64,000 nucleotides of DNA from Flavobacterium rivuli WB 3.3-2 = DSM 21788 (GCF_000378485.1 NZ_KB899966.1:620001-684000), one strand, 5' to 3'. Counted from the stretch's first letter, positions 6,429-16,785 are shown. The notes: generated by a model from the letters alone, not told the origin. Numbers and translations are program-made.

Positions 6429-7820
6429 ATGGAAACCAACCAAAACCAAAATGAAGGCCAGCCACAATTTAAGTACCCTCAGCCTCAAAACAGTAATTTT
6501 ATGCAATCTACCACTGCAAGGGTATTTATGGTAGGGCTGCTAACACTTGTGCTACTGCTCCCTCTGGAATATGTAAAGGCACTTATTCGCGACCGAAAAG
6601 CATTACAGGAAGGTGTTGCAAATGAAATGGCTGATAAATGGGGAGGTCCGGTCTATTTTTATGGGCCTATACTAAAGGTGCCTTATCAGGTGGTATCTGA
6701 AACGGAGATAACCAATAAAATTACCAAACAGGTTACTGTACAAAGATTGGTAGTTACAGATTATGCGTATTTTTTTCCTGATGATTTGAAAATCAATACC
6801 AATGCTAAGACCGAAAATAAACACCGTAACAATTATGAGTCGGCTGTTTTTAATACCAAAATGAATTTTAAAGGGCATTACACCACGCCTGATTTTTCGT
6901 CACAAGGCATCAAACCTGAAAATATAAACTGGGAAAAGGCAAGTATAGTTATTAAAACAAACAACCTTAAAAGCATTAAGGGTGCAGTAAATATTAATCT
7001 TAATGGCAAGGCTTATGCTTTTGAACCTGTTGCGAGCGAAAATCAGAACGACACTGTAGAAACGCTGCAGACAACTGCCATAAACATGAGGGACGCATTT
7101 ACAGATGCTGTAAATTTTAACCTGAATATAGCTTATGATGGTACCGAACAAATAGGTATTGTGCCAATTGGTAAAATTACCGAGGCCAAAATGACATCTA
7201 ACTGGACATCGCCAAGTTTTGATGGTAACTTTTTACCCGAAAGTAAGCATGTAGACAAGAACGGCTTTAGTGCAAACTGGAAAATATCGCATCTTAACCG
7301 CGGCTTTGTTCAGCAATATTTTACAGCACTGCCAGAATTAAGCAAATATACATTTGATGTTGATTTTCATATACCTGTAGATGAATACCAGCAAAACGAC
7401 AGGGCATCTAAGTACGGATTCCTTGTAATAGGCCTTACCTTTCTTATTTTTTTCCTGATACAAACCATCAGTAAAATAAACATTCACATTTTTCAGTATG
7501 GTATGGTAGGCCTTGCGCTAATAATGTTCTATACGTTATTGATATCTATGACAGAACATAGCAGCTTTAAACTGGCCTATATAATTGCAGGAATTTCTGT
7601 AGTAATAATGATTGGAACATATTCTGTATCAATTCTTAAAAACAAAAAATTCCCGCTGTTTATTGCTGCCTCGCTAACGGCATTATATGCTTTTATTTAT
7701 ATAATTATACAGTTAGAAAGTTATGCATTGCTTGCAGGCAGTATAGGCCTATTCTTAATATTAGGTGCAGTTATGTATGTTTCCAGAACTATAGACTGGA
7801 ACAACACAAAACCGGCATAA
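6429..7820 (+). CDS. creD: CreD-family inner membrane protein
   Basis: The product is 463 residues, the usual length for CreD. A membrane anchor lies at about 31-50, followed by the family pattern RDRKALQEGVANEMADKWGG and a large periplasmic domain to about residue 320. Five or six C-terminal membrane helices follow (about 325-450), starting with the conserved KYGFLVIGLTFLIFFLIQ stretch. CreD is linked to envelope integrity and beta-lactam response in Enterobacteria through CreBC; no creBC is present here. The nearby winged-helix regulator is the likely local controller. An efficient terminator follows. Confidence 0.88.
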   Translation: METNQNQNEGQPQFKYPQPQNSNFMQSTTARVFMVGLLTLVLLLPLEYVKALIRDRKALQEGVANEMADKWGGPVYFYGPILKVPYQVVSETEITNKITKQVTVQRLVVTDYAYFFPDDLKINTNAKTENKHRNNYESAVFNTKMNFKGHYTTPDFSSQGIKPENINWEKASIVIKTNNLKSIKGAVNINLNGKAYAFEPVASENQNDTVETLQTTAINMRDAFTDAVNFNLNIAYDGTEQIGIVPIGKITEAKMTSNWTSPSFDGNFLPESKHVDKNGFSANWKISHLNRGFVQQYFTALPELSKYTFDVDFHIPVDEYQQNDRASKYGFLVIGLTFLIFFLIQTISKINIHIFQYGMVGLALIMFYTLLISMTEHSSFKLAYIIAGISVVIMIGTYSVSILKNKKFPLFIAASLTALYAFIYIIIQLESYALLAGSIGLFLILGAVMYVSRTIDWNNTKPA

Positions 7821-7838
7821 GCAATTGCGCCATTAAAG

Positions 7839-7869
7839 AAAAACCTGCGACAATAATCGCAGGTTTTTG
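7839..7869. terminator. Bidirectional terminator between creD and the propeller regulator
   Basis: AAACCTGCGA (7841-7850), a six-base loop and TCGCAGGTTT (7857-7866) form a 10-bp perfect stem, flanked by A and T runs. It ends two convergent genes. Confidence 0.85.
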
Positions 7870-7871
7870 TG

Positions 7872-10745
7872 TTATATACCCATCAGGAAACCCGTAAGGT
7901 TTTCTTTACGAGGCAGGTTAAGTTTTTTGCGCAGGCGATATCTTGCCAACTCAACCCCCCCATCAGATATGTTCATTATCTCAGCAATTTCCTTAGTACT
8001 CATATTCATAAGCAAATAAGTAGACAGGTCCATTTCCCGTGGTGTTATTGTGGGATACTTATCTTTAAGACGCTTTAAAAAATCAAAGTGCACATTACTA
8101 ATATGCTTTTCCAGGTTATTCCAGCTTTTATCTGTATTTAACTCTTTATCAATAGTTTTATACAGTTTTGTAAAGCGTGCCTTTGCAGTTTCATCAAGCG
8201 TTTCAGAGTCAATATCCTTAAGCCTGTGTATAATACCGTTAAGCATTTTATTCTTTTTCACAACCTGTAATGAGTTATTAACAAGCTCTTTATCTTTAGT
8301 AAGTATCTTAACTTTAAGTTGTTCGTTTCTAAGCCGTTCAATTTCTTTTTCAAGCTCATATTGCTCCTGCCTTATCCTTGTTTCTTTTTCCAGGTATAGC
8401 CTTCTCTGCTCAAGGGTTTCATAGTACCGGTTTTGCCGTATTTTAATTTTTACCCTTCTGCGCACGTAGTAAATTGCAAAGGCAACAACAAGTATATAAA
8501 AAATATAAGCCAGCGGATGTCTGTAAAATGGAGGTGCTACCGTAAATGTTACCACAGCCGGTTTAGACTCCTTACCATAGCTGTTTATTACTTTTAGCAG
8601 CATACGATAATTACCCTCATGCAGGTTAGTGTATTCTTTTACAGGCACATTAGTCCAGTTACTCCACTTATCATCAAACCCTTCCAGTTTATAAGAAAAC
8701 TTAATGTTTTCCGGGTTATCATACATTGGAGACGAGAATGTAAACTTTACATTATTGTCTTTATAAGGTATGCTAACATTTTTTAGAGTTGGCAGGTTAC
8801 CTGTAATTAATGTATCTCCGGCGAAGGTAAAACTTCGTATAAATGCTTTTGGCTGTGTAGTTATACCGCTATGCAACTGCGGGTTATAATGTACCAGACC
8901 TTCTGTAATACCAATAAATATATTGCTGCTATCTATGGTATTAACCGATTCGAAAAAATATACAAGGTTACCGGCAAGCGATGCAAAAGGCGAAAGCACA
9001 TTTTGATACGACCCATCCTGTTGCCTCATGAGCATACCCATAGACGAGTCGCCAAAAAAGTAACAGATATTACCCTTATTATCTTCAAAGCAATATTTAA
9101 TTTTAGGTATTTTACTAAAAATGGCACTAAGGGTTTTGTCTTCGATAAATTTATCAGTAGCCTGATTATGAGTAAAAAAATGATTAGCCGACTGAAAATA
9201 AATTTTATTATTTATTTGCTGTATGCTGTTTATACCTTTTAAACTTTTATCAAGATTTTCATACGTTGTGGTTAGCGTAAAGCGTTTAAGATCGTCACTT
9301 AGTTTTAATTTGTAAACACTATTTTTTAAAAGCCAAACATTGTTGCCATCAGTGGCAAACTTACTGTCAGATACATTAAAACCTTCAATCTGGTTACGAA
9401 ATTTCCAGCCGGCAGGTGTTTTTTCAATAATTGCGAAGCCATGATAATTAGAAGCTATAAGATAATTGGGTTTCCCGGGAATTTTCTTTAAACCAAGATA
9501 TCCCTTCCTGTCATCAAGAAAATTACCGGCCTTGCCATTCACTATAGTAAAAAGTCCGCGGTTATGCGAACAAAACAATGTACCGTCTATTTCCTGTATG
9601 GCCCACGCCTGGCCTGTACTGCCTTGTATAAATTTAAATGATTCTTCTTTAAAGGGCGTATTCCAGGCATGGCTAAAAACCCCTTGGTTTGTAGCAACAT
9701 ATAAATTATTTTGATACTCTGCAGATGAATATACCGAGCTAAGCTCAAAACTGGAGCCTAAAAAAGTAAAGGGAGAATTTTCGTTAATGTAACCTATACC
9801 GTTATCAAGGCCAAGCCATAAATTGCCACTAACATCTGTGTAAGAGCTCAATGCCGTATTGTTTTGTAAGCCCTTACGATTATTGATGTGCTGAACAATC
9901 CTCCCATTAGTATCGCAAATAATAATACCGTCGAGTACTGAATTTAGTACAATGAATTTGCTGTTTAACAATCTCCCGCCCAAAGAATTATTTTTCCTTA
10001 TAAAGTTATTAGCATCACACTGCCACGGAGACAGCATTCCGTTATTATATAAAAATAAACCTTTGTCAAGGGTAACAATCAGCATGGTATCATTTGCCAT
10101 AGGTACTATACCCCAAACCTCCGTATTATTTAACGTTTTAGTATTAGCGAGAGGTATCAGCCTGCCATTATTATATTCTACTAAGCCAAGAACAATGTCC
10201 TGAAAGTACAGTTTATTATTAACTAAAAAAGAAAACTGAAAACGGTTTGGCGCTTCGAGAATAGTAAGTCTATTGTCCTTATATATATAGGTACGATAAA
10301 AAGTCTGGAAAAACACCGCATCGTCTACAATATGTACCTTCCACACAAAATCTATAATTTTTTTTGAGTTAGGGTTAACTAATTTAGATAGGGAATTGTA
10401 TACTAATTTTCCACTACTGCTTACATTAAAAAAACCAAATTCGTTATATCCACCTACATATATACGGCCATCATTGGCAACCTTTAAAGACCGTACTGTA
10501 GTATTAGGTATAACATTTTTAGACCATGATGTACCGTTAAACTGTATAAGGCCCGAGGTATTTGCAAAATAGAGATTACCATTTTTGTCCTGTCCCACCT
10601 CCCAGTTTTGTGCTCCACCATTATAATCTGCTTTTTTATAATTAATTATTTTGGGTAAACCTATACTTTTTACCTGTCCGCTAAGTGGTAATAGTTCACC
10701 TAATAATAGAACAATAATTACTAAATACCTTTCTAACTTTATCAT
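7872..10745 (-). CDS. Membrane-spanning regulator: beta-propeller, Y_Y_Y domain, LuxR-type HTH
   Basis: The product is 957 residues. A signal peptide (about 1-24) is followed by a two-component-regulator-type propeller (about 25-630), a Y_Y_Y domain around 660-745, one membrane helix near 755-775, a charged coiled coil (about 785-850) and a C-terminal LuxR-like HTH (about 895-945, TPREMDLSTYLLMNMSTKEIAEIMNIS split over that stretch). There is no histidine kinase or receiver domain, so the signal must pass straight from periplasm to DNA-binding domain. It is divergent from the SusC gene and likely senses glycan fragments for that locus, as related propeller regulators do. The promoter side holds palindromes at 10798 and 10846. 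Confidence 0.88.
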   Translation of the reverse strand: MIKLERYLVIIVLLLGELLPLSGQVKSIGLPKIINYKKADYNGGAQNWEVGQDKNGNLYFANTSGLIQFNGTSWSKNVIPNTTVRSLKVANDGRIYVGGYNEFGFFNVSSSGKLVYNSLSKLVNPNSKKIIDFVWKVHIVDDAVFFQTFYRTYIYKDNRLTILEAPNRFQFSFLVNNKLYFQDIVLGLVEYNNGRLIPLANTKTLNNTEVWGIVPMANDTMLIVTLDKGLFLYNNGMLSPWQCDANNFIRKNNSLGGRLLNSKFIVLNSVLDGIIICDTNGRIVQHINNRKGLQNNTALSSYTDVSGNLWLGLDNGIGYINENSPFTFLGSSFELSSVYSSAEYQNNLYVATNQGVFSHAWNTPFKEESFKFIQGSTGQAWAIQEIDGTLFCSHNRGLFTIVNGKAGNFLDDRKGYLGLKKIPGKPNYLIASNYHGFAIIEKTPAGWKFRNQIEGFNVSDSKFATDGNNVWLLKNSVYKLKLSDDLKRFTLTTTYENLDKSLKGINSIQQINNKIYFQSANHFFTHNQATDKFIEDKTLSAIFSKIPKIKYCFEDNKGNICYFFGDSSMGMLMRQQDGSYQNVLSPFASLAGNLVYFFESVNTIDSSNIFIGITEGLVHYNPQLHSGITTQPKAFIRSFTFAGDTLITGNLPTLKNVSIPYKDNNVKFTFSSPMYDNPENIKFSYKLEGFDDKWSNWTNVPVKEYTNLHEGNYRMLLKVINSYGKESKPAVVTFTVAPPFYRHPLAYIFYILVVAFAIYYVRRRVKIKIRQNRYYETLEQRRLYLEKETRIRQEQYELEKEIERLRNEQLKVKILTKDKELVNNSLQVVKKNKMLNGIIHRLKDIDSETLDETAKARFTKLYKTIDKELNTDKSWNNLEKHISNVHFDFLKRLKDKYPTITPREMDLSTYLLMNMSTKEIAEIMNISDGGVELARYRLRKKLNLPRKENLTGFLMGI

Positions 10746-11215
10746 TAAGTTAACTATGAATTAATTTTTTGTTTCAAAAAACCGCCTTTAAAGCGCATTA
10801 TGCAATACATAATAGTTGATTTTAAGTCATAATCAGGCTAAAAAATGCATTACTAATGCAAATATACGACTTAAATCTTTTGATTAAAATTATCATATCT
10901 TTAAAAATTTAGCAAAATAACAGTTCATTGGCATCATAATATTTATTATAATATATTGATATATAATCAACTATATCGATGTATTTAATAAATGATTAAG
11001 TGTATGGTTTACACTAATATTTTAACAAAATAACAACAATAAATTTAAAAATTAAAATATTTAAAATCAATAGATTATAAAATATTTGATGTGTTTTTAT
11101 ATAGAATAAATTTCATTTTGATGTGTTTTTGTAGCACTTGTGAGTTAACGATGTAGTAAAATAAGATGTATTATTGCTTATTATTAATAAATAATCAACC
11201 CAAATTTTAAAAAGT
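10746..11215. promoter_or_regulatory. Divergent control region between the propeller regulator and susC
   Basis: These 470 bases are very AT-rich and hold no gene. Visible elements are the palindromes TTATG-CAATA-CATAA (10798-10812) and TGCATTA-C-TAATGCA (10846-10860) near the regulator, and two exact copies of TTTGATGTGTTTTT nearer susC. I see no clear TAnnTTTG box with a -33 element for susC. Confidence 0.5.
11085..11130 (+). repeat. Two direct copies of TTTGATGTGTTTTT, 32 bases apart
   Basis: Exact 14-base copies lie at 11085-11098 and 11117-11130. The 32-base step equals about three helical turns, so both copies face the same side of the DNA. They lie 86-131 bases before the susC ATG and could be activator sites for the LuxR-type regulator. 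Confidence 0.55.
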
Positions 11216-14200
11216 ATGAAATTATTAAAATTACGATTTTTTTATTTTGTATGTCTCCTCTTTACTCTTGGCGCCTGGGCGCAGGACAGTACAGTAAGCG
11301 GAGTTATTACAGATGAGAACGGATTGCCCGTTCCCGGAGCCTCAGTAATGGTTAAAGGCACCTCAACTTCAACTTCGTCTGATATAGACGGTAAATACTC
11401 TGTACAGGCAAGCCCAGCCTCAACCCTTGTATTTAGCTATGTGGGTTATTCAAACCAGGAAATAGCAGTTGGCAACAAAACAACCATTAATGTATCTATG
11501 GCAGCATCGGCCCAAAACCTCGACGAAGTAGTTGTTGTAGGTTACGGTACGCAAAAGAAAGCTGTAGTTACAGGAGCTATCTCAAGTGTACGTGCAAAAG
11601 ACCTTGAAAACATGCCGTTAACTACAGTTGGGCAATCATTACAAGGCCGTGCATCAGGTGTATATGTAGCACAAAATGCAGGTCAACCAGGATCTGCAGC
11701 CACTATCCGTGTAAGGGGTATTACTACTTTTGGTAATAATAACCCGTTGTGGGTAGTAGATGGTGTTATTGTAGACAATGGTGGTATTAACTTCTTAAAC
11801 CAGTCTGACATAGAAAGTATGGAGGTACTTAAGGATGCTGCCTCTCAGGCAATCTATGGTGCAAGGGCTGCTGCGGGTGTAATATTAATTACTACTAAAA
11901 AAGGTAAAGCAGGAAAATTTACTGTTAACTACAACGGTTTTGCAGGATTTTCTAAAGCAGCACGCAAGTTAGACCTTTTAAATGCCACCCAATATGCTAC
12001 ATTACGTAATGAAGCATATTCTAATGGTTATACAGGAGGCACTTACAATTTGCCATATCCTAACCCTTCAAGCTATGGACAGGGTACAAACTGGCAGGAC
12101 CTTATCTTTAACGATAGCGCACAAAGATCTCAGCATGAATTTAGCATAAGCGGCGGTAATGATAAATCTACATTCTATATGTCTGTTGGTTTAACAGATC
12201 AGGAGGGTATTGTTACAACTGCTATATCTAATTATAACCGTAAAAATATAAGGTTAAACTCTACTCATAAATTAGGCCGTTTTGTAACCGTTGGGCAAAC
12301 ACTTGGTTACTCTAACGAAAAATCTAAAGGTTTAGGTAATACAAATAACGAGTTTGGTGGGCCACTTGCTTCGGCAATCAATTTAGACCCTACTACCCCT
12401 GCCATTGTAACAGACCCAAACACAAGGCCAAACCCGGGTGAATATACTAATCACCCTTACGCTATTAGAGATGCCAATGGTAATTACTATGGCATGTCTG
12501 ATGCGGTGCAAAACGAAATGACAAACCCGTTAGCTTACGTACAAACGCGTCTTGGCAACTATACCTGGGCAGATAACTTTGTAGGTAACGCTTATGTAGA
12601 GTTAGCTCCTGTAGACGGACTTAAAGTAAGAAGTACTGTAGGCGGTAAGCTTGCTTTTTATGGTACAGAAAGCTTTACTCCACTTTCATACCTTAACCCA
12701 ATTAACAACGTTACAAGAAACAGCCTTTACAGGGAACAAAACAGGGGCTTTGGGTGGAATATAGAGAACACAGCATCATATACTAAATTAGTTGGTAAAC
12801 ACAATTTTAGTATACTTGCAGGACAGGCAACTTATGTAGACGACGACAGAAGGTCTAATGGTGTTACTTATTATAACCAGCCGGTTAACACCCATGCAGA
12901 GGCTTCATTTAACTGGCCTACAATCCAGGATGACATTCAGGGATGGGGATCTACAGGTAACAAGCACATTGTAACCTCTTTATTTGCAAGGGCTACGTAT
13001 GATTATAACGAAAAATATTTATTTACAGGTATCGTTCGCCGTGATGGTTCTTCACGTTTCGGGCCAAACAATAAATTTGGTACATTCCCTTCGTTCTCAT
13101 TAGGATGGGTTACTACAAAAGAAGATTTCTGGAAAGAAAATAAAGTAGTTACTAACCTTAAAATACGTGGTGGATATGGAGTTGTAGGTAATGACAACAT
13201 AGGTAACTTTAATTACCTTGCCCTTGTAAGTGGTGGCAGGAACTACACTATAGGATCTGGAGCAGATTCTAATATTAATGTAGTAATTGGTAACAGCCCT
13301 AATGCACCGGCTAATCCAAACCTTAAATGGGAACAAACTTCTCAGTTAAACGTAGGTTTTGAGGCTACATTATTTAGCGACCTATCTCTTGAATTTGACT
13401 ATTACAAAAAGAAAACTACAGACATCCTTCAGGATATCCAGATACCTGGCTACGTAGGAGCACCGGGTAACCCACAGGGTAACGTTGCCGATATGCAAAA
13501 CACAGGTATTGATATATCTTTAACATACAGGAAACAACTTGGCGACTTTAACTTAAGTGTAAGCGGTAACGCTTCTACACTTAAAAATGAAGTAACAAGC
13601 GTAGGTAACGACCGTAGGTTTAATACGGGTCCGGGATTCCAATCTATGGGTGCACTAACACGTTATGAAGTAGGCAGTGCATATAACGAGTTTTATGGTT
13701 ATCAAACAAACGGTATATTCCAGAACCAGGCAGATATTGATAATTATAAAAATGCTGCAGGAACTGTAATACAGCCTAATGCTGTACCAGGCGACTTTAG
13801 ATGGACCGATTTAAATGGTGATGGCAGGATTAATGAGGACGACAGAAAATACCTTGGCAACCCGCTACCTAACTTTACTTATGGTTTAACTATTAATCTT
13901 GCTTACAAAGGCTGGGACATTATGGCATTTGGACAGGGAGCTGCCGGTAACAAAATATTCCAGGGGCTGCGCAGGCTGGATCTTGGTAATGCTAACTGGC
14001 AAACCGCTGCTCTTGATCGCTGGACAGGAGAAGGATCTACCAATTCATACCCAAGATTATCTACATCAGACAATAACCAGAACTTTACAAGGATGTCTAA
14101 CTTTTATTTACAGGATGGCGACTATTTCAGGATAAAAATCATCCAGTTGGGTTATTCACTTCCAAGTGACATAATTAAAAAAGTTGGATTGTCTAAAACC

Positions 14201-14347
14201 AGGCTTTATGTAACTACAGAAAACCTTTTCACATTTACAAAATATACAGGTTTCGATCCGGAAATAGGTGGTGATGTAAGCGGTATAGACCGTGGCTACT
14301 ATCCTCAGGCGAAATCGTTTATGTTAGGTGTAAACTTATCTTTCTAA
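11216..14347 (+). CDS. SusC/RagA-type TonB-dependent outer-membrane transporter
   Basis: The product is 1043 residues. It has a signal peptide (about 1-22, ending AWAQ), a carboxypeptidase-regulatory-like domain at 24-100 and the SusC signature DEVVVVGYGTQKK. The plug domain follows (about 110-225) and then a long beta-barrel ending in an aromatic residue (LGVNLSF). It would import oligosaccharides across the outer membrane, powered by TonB, with the SusD partner encoded seven bases downstream. The barrel contains a TDLNGDGRINEDDRKYLG calcium-loop-like segment common in SusC proteins. Confidence 0.95.
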   Translation: MKLLKLRFFYFVCLLFTLGAWAQDSTVSGVITDENGLPVPGASVMVKGTSTSTSSDIDGKYSVQASPASTLVFSYVGYSNQEIAVGNKTTINVSMAASAQNLDEVVVVGYGTQKKAVVTGAISSVRAKDLENMPLTTVGQSLQGRASGVYVAQNAGQPGSAATIRVRGITTFGNNNPLWVVDGVIVDNGGINFLNQSDIESMEVLKDAASQAIYGARAAAGVILITTKKGKAGKFTVNYNGFAGFSKAARKLDLLNATQYATLRNEAYSNGYTGGTYNLPYPNPSSYGQGTNWQDLIFNDSAQRSQHEFSISGGNDKSTFYMSVGLTDQEGIVTTAISNYNRKNIRLNSTHKLGRFVTVGQTLGYSNEKSKGLGNTNNEFGGPLASAINLDPTTPAIVTDPNTRPNPGEYTNHPYAIRDANGNYYGMSDAVQNEMTNPLAYVQTRLGNYTWADNFVGNAYVELAPVDGLKVRSTVGGKLAFYGTESFTPLSYLNPINNVTRNSLYREQNRGFGWNIENTASYTKLVGKHNFSILAGQATYVDDDRRSNGVTYYNQPVNTHAEASFNWPTIQDDIQGWGSTGNKHIVTSLFARATYDYNEKYLFTGIVRRDGSSRFGPNNKFGTFPSFSLGWVTTKEDFWKENKVVTNLKIRGGYGVVGNDNIGNFNYLALVSGGRNYTIGSGADSNINVVIGNSPNAPANPNLKWEQTSQLNVGFEATLFSDLSLEFDYYKKKTTDILQDIQIPGYVGAPGNPQGNVADMQNTGIDISLTYRKQLGDFNLSVSGNASTLKNEVTSVGNDRRFNTGPGFQSMGALTRYEVGSAYNEFYGYQTNGIFQNQADIDNYKNAAGTVIQPNAVPGDFRWTDLNGDGRINEDDRKYLGNPLPNFTYGLTINLAYKGWDIMAFGQGAAGNKIFQGLRRLDLGNANWQTAALDRWTGEGSTNSYPRLSTSDNNQNFTRMSNFYLQDGDYFRIKIIQLGYSLPSDIIKKVGLSKTRLYVTTENLFTFTKYTGFDPEIGGDVSGIDRGYYPQAKSFMLGVNLSF

Positions 14348-14353
14348 TTAAAA

Positions 14354-15880
14354 ATGTTATTGAAAATGAAAACAAGGAATTTTAATCGCGGTGTTGTTAC
14401 AGTAGCCGCGGCGTTAATGTTAATGGCGTGTAGTAAAGAGTATTTAGAAGTAACCCCAACGGGACAGTATGAAGAAGACAATTACTACCAAAATCAGACC
14501 CAGGCATATTCCGGTTTAATATCGGTTTATGATATAATGAAAAAACAGGCAGGTGGTTTCGAGAACATGGTTGCTATGCTAAATGCAGGATCTGACGATT
14601 TTTATGCAGGTGGCGGTAGTTCTACAGACGGTGCCGGTATACAGGGTTTTTCTAATTACCAGATAAACTCTAACACTATACCACGTAGTTTCTGGAGTGA
14701 TTTTTACCAGGGAATATCAAGGGCTAATGTACTTTTGGTTAAGCTTCCGGCTGTACCCATGGATGACGCCCTAAAAACAAGATATGCTGCGGAGGCTAAA
14801 GCGTTACGTGCATATTACTATTTTCAGTTAGTTACAATGTTTGGCGAAGTACCATTTTATACCACAAACTTAACATCTGCAGAATTTTACACTATTGAAA
14901 AATCTCAGACATCTGTTGTATATGCGCAAATAGAGCAGGATTTAACTGAAGCAATTGCTGATTTGCCACCAACTGTAAACCTGGCTACCGAAGCCGGACG
15001 TTTTAGTAAAGCTGCTGCACAGGCGCTTTTAGGAAAAGTGTTTCTTTACGAAGGTAAAAATGCGCAGGCAGTACCATTATTTGCAGAGGTAAACGGGACA
15101 CCAGGACAAACAAGCCAGTATGGTAATAAATTGTTAGCTAATTTTTCTGACTTATGGGTTATTAGTAATAAGTTTAATACCGAGTCTATACTTGAGGCGC
15201 AGTATACTAACAAGAGTAGTTCTACATGGGACAACTGGGGTTCAGGATCTGACGAGGGTAACTCTCTAAACCAAATGATTGGGCCACGTGGTTATAGTAA
15301 ACCATCAGGCAGTAATGCACCTGATTATTATCCTGGCTGGGCATTTAACCCGGTAACTACAGATTTAGCAAATGCCATGCGAAATGACCCACGTTTTGCA
15401 GCTACCATTGCAGATTTAAATCCGTTAGTAGCAGCAGGTTCAGCATCATACTCACCTGCATACCAGGATACTGGTTATTTCCTTAAAAAGTTTATGCCAA
15501 ACCTTGCTGACCGTACTACAGAAGCAGGTACAGTAGAACTAAACTTTAGGCAAAATATGTATGTTATACGTCTTGCAGACACCTATCTTATGGAAGCAGA
15601 GGCTTTAGGTGGTACAGGGGCAAGAGCACAAGCACTTCTTGATGCTGTTCGTTCACGCGTAAATCTACCTTCAGTACCGGTTTCCATTACTGCTATTTAT
15701 AACGAACGAAGAATGGAACTTGCAGGCGAAGGACACCGCTGGTTAGACCTTGTGCGTACAGGCAGGGCTGCCACAGTTCTTGCATCACGTGGTTTTATAG
15801 CCGGTAAACATGAGCATTGGCCTATACCTTTAAAAGAAACAGAAAACACGAGGATTACTCAAAATCCTGCTTATAACTAA
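14354..15880 (+). CDS. SusD/RagB-type surface glycan-binding lipoprotein
   Basis: The product is 508 residues from the ATG at 14354; an ATG at 14366 gives a neater lipoprotein signal with Cys22 in the context LMACSKE. A TPR-like helical N-terminal half (SRANVLLVKL, EAKALRAYYYFQLVTMFGEVP) is followed by the SusD C-terminal region with NERRMELAGEGHRWLDLVRTG. It acts as the lid that passes glycan to SusC. Seven bases separate it from susC and three from the PKD lipoprotein. Confidence 0.95.
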   Translation: MLLKMKTRNFNRGVVTVAAALMLMACSKEYLEVTPTGQYEEDNYYQNQTQAYSGLISVYDIMKKQAGGFENMVAMLNAGSDDFYAGGGSSTDGAGIQGFSNYQINSNTIPRSFWSDFYQGISRANVLLVKLPAVPMDDALKTRYAAEAKALRAYYYFQLVTMFGEVPFYTTNLTSAEFYTIEKSQTSVVYAQIEQDLTEAIADLPPTVNLATEAGRFSKAAAQALLGKVFLYEGKNAQAVPLFAEVNGTPGQTSQYGNKLLANFSDLWVISNKFNTESILEAQYTNKSSSTWDNWGSGSDEGNSLNQMIGPRGYSKPSGSNAPDYYPGWAFNPVTTDLANAMRNDPRFAATIADLNPLVAAGSASYSPAYQDTGYFLKKFMPNLADRTTEAGTVELNFRQNMYVIRLADTYLMEAEALGGTGARAQALLDAVRSRVNLPSVPVSITAIYNERRMELAGEGHRWLDLVRTGRAATVLASRGFIAGKHEHWPIPLKETENTRITQNPAYN

Positions 15881-15883
15881 GAT

Positions 15884-16765
15884 ATGAAGACAACTTTAAT
15901 AATAAAAAATAGCTTTTTTGCTGCAATTGCAGCCATAGGGTTTGTTGCATGTACACCTACAGAGGTAGAGAACGGCAACCCATTAACAGAGGGCAACCTT
16001 GATGCATCTTTTACAGCTACAGCTATAGATGGCAATCGTTACTCTGTAACGGCGGCTAACGATCCTAATGTACAATACCATGTATGGAAATGGACAACCG
16101 TTGGCGGCACTGTGGGAGGTACAGCAGGAGAATCAAGAGGTGGTGCTACAAAGCAACTTGTATTTCCTACCCCGGGTACCTATACTGTACAGCACAGGGC
16201 TGTAGGACGTACCGGAGGCACAAGCTATGTGTCTGAACAATCATTTGTAGTGACCACATTTGCGCTTGAAGATAACATTGTGGCAAGTCCTAATTTTGAA
16301 AATACAGCCGACTGGACTGTACTCAATATCTCTAACAACAACTCTGTTGTATGGACATTTAATACCGGTAGCGCAACTGTAAGCGGTGGAGATACGTCAT
16401 ATAGCGGTAAAGGTATTTATCAGGCTGTACCGGTTACAGCAGGTACCTATCTTTTAGATATGCATGTAGAGGGCGCAGGATCGAGAGATACATGGTTTGA
16501 AGCTTATGCATCATCTACACGCCCTGCACAGGGTGGCGATTATACCACGGGCGGAATTAAACTTGGTCTTAATACATGGACAGGTTGCGGAAACACACCT
16601 TTTAACGGACAGTTCTCTGCATTAGCCTGTACAGGTAGTGGTGCAAATGTTACAGTTGCCGAAGATGGTATATTATATATTGTAATAAAATCAGGTAGTG
16701 GCCAGAATAATGGCATCAACTCTATTACGATATCTAACGTAGCGTTAAGAAAATATATCGAATAA
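15884..16765 (+). CDS. PKD-domain surface lipoprotein, probable glycan-binding protein
   Basis: The product is 293 residues. A lipoprotein signal ends at Cys23 (FVACTP). Residues 40-125 form a PKD-like Ig fold (YHVWKW, FPTPGTYTVQHRAVG) and residues 130-293 a jelly-roll, CBM-like module (NFENTADWTV, GIYQAVPVTAGTYLLDMHVEG). The position after susD is that of SusE/SusF-type surface glycan-binding proteins. PKD lipoproteins in this slot are typical of laminarin loci of marine Flavobacteriia. It ends the first transcript of the locus, before a strong terminator. Confidence 0.8.
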   Translation: MKTTLIIKNSFFAAIAAIGFVACTPTEVENGNPLTEGNLDASFTATAIDGNRYSVTAANDPNVQYHVWKWTTVGGTVGGTAGESRGGATKQLVFPTPGTYTVQHRAVGRTGGTSYVSEQSFVVTTFALEDNIVASPNFENTADWTVLNISNNNSVVWTFNTGSATVSGGDTSYSGKGIYQAVPVTAGTYLLDMHVEGAGSRDTWFEAYASSTRPAQGGDYTTGGIKLGLNTWTGCGNTPFNGQFSALACTGSGANVTVAEDGILYIVIKSGSGQNNGINSITISNVALRKYIE

Positions 16766-16785
16766 ATAATTTTTGGGTTAGTTGT

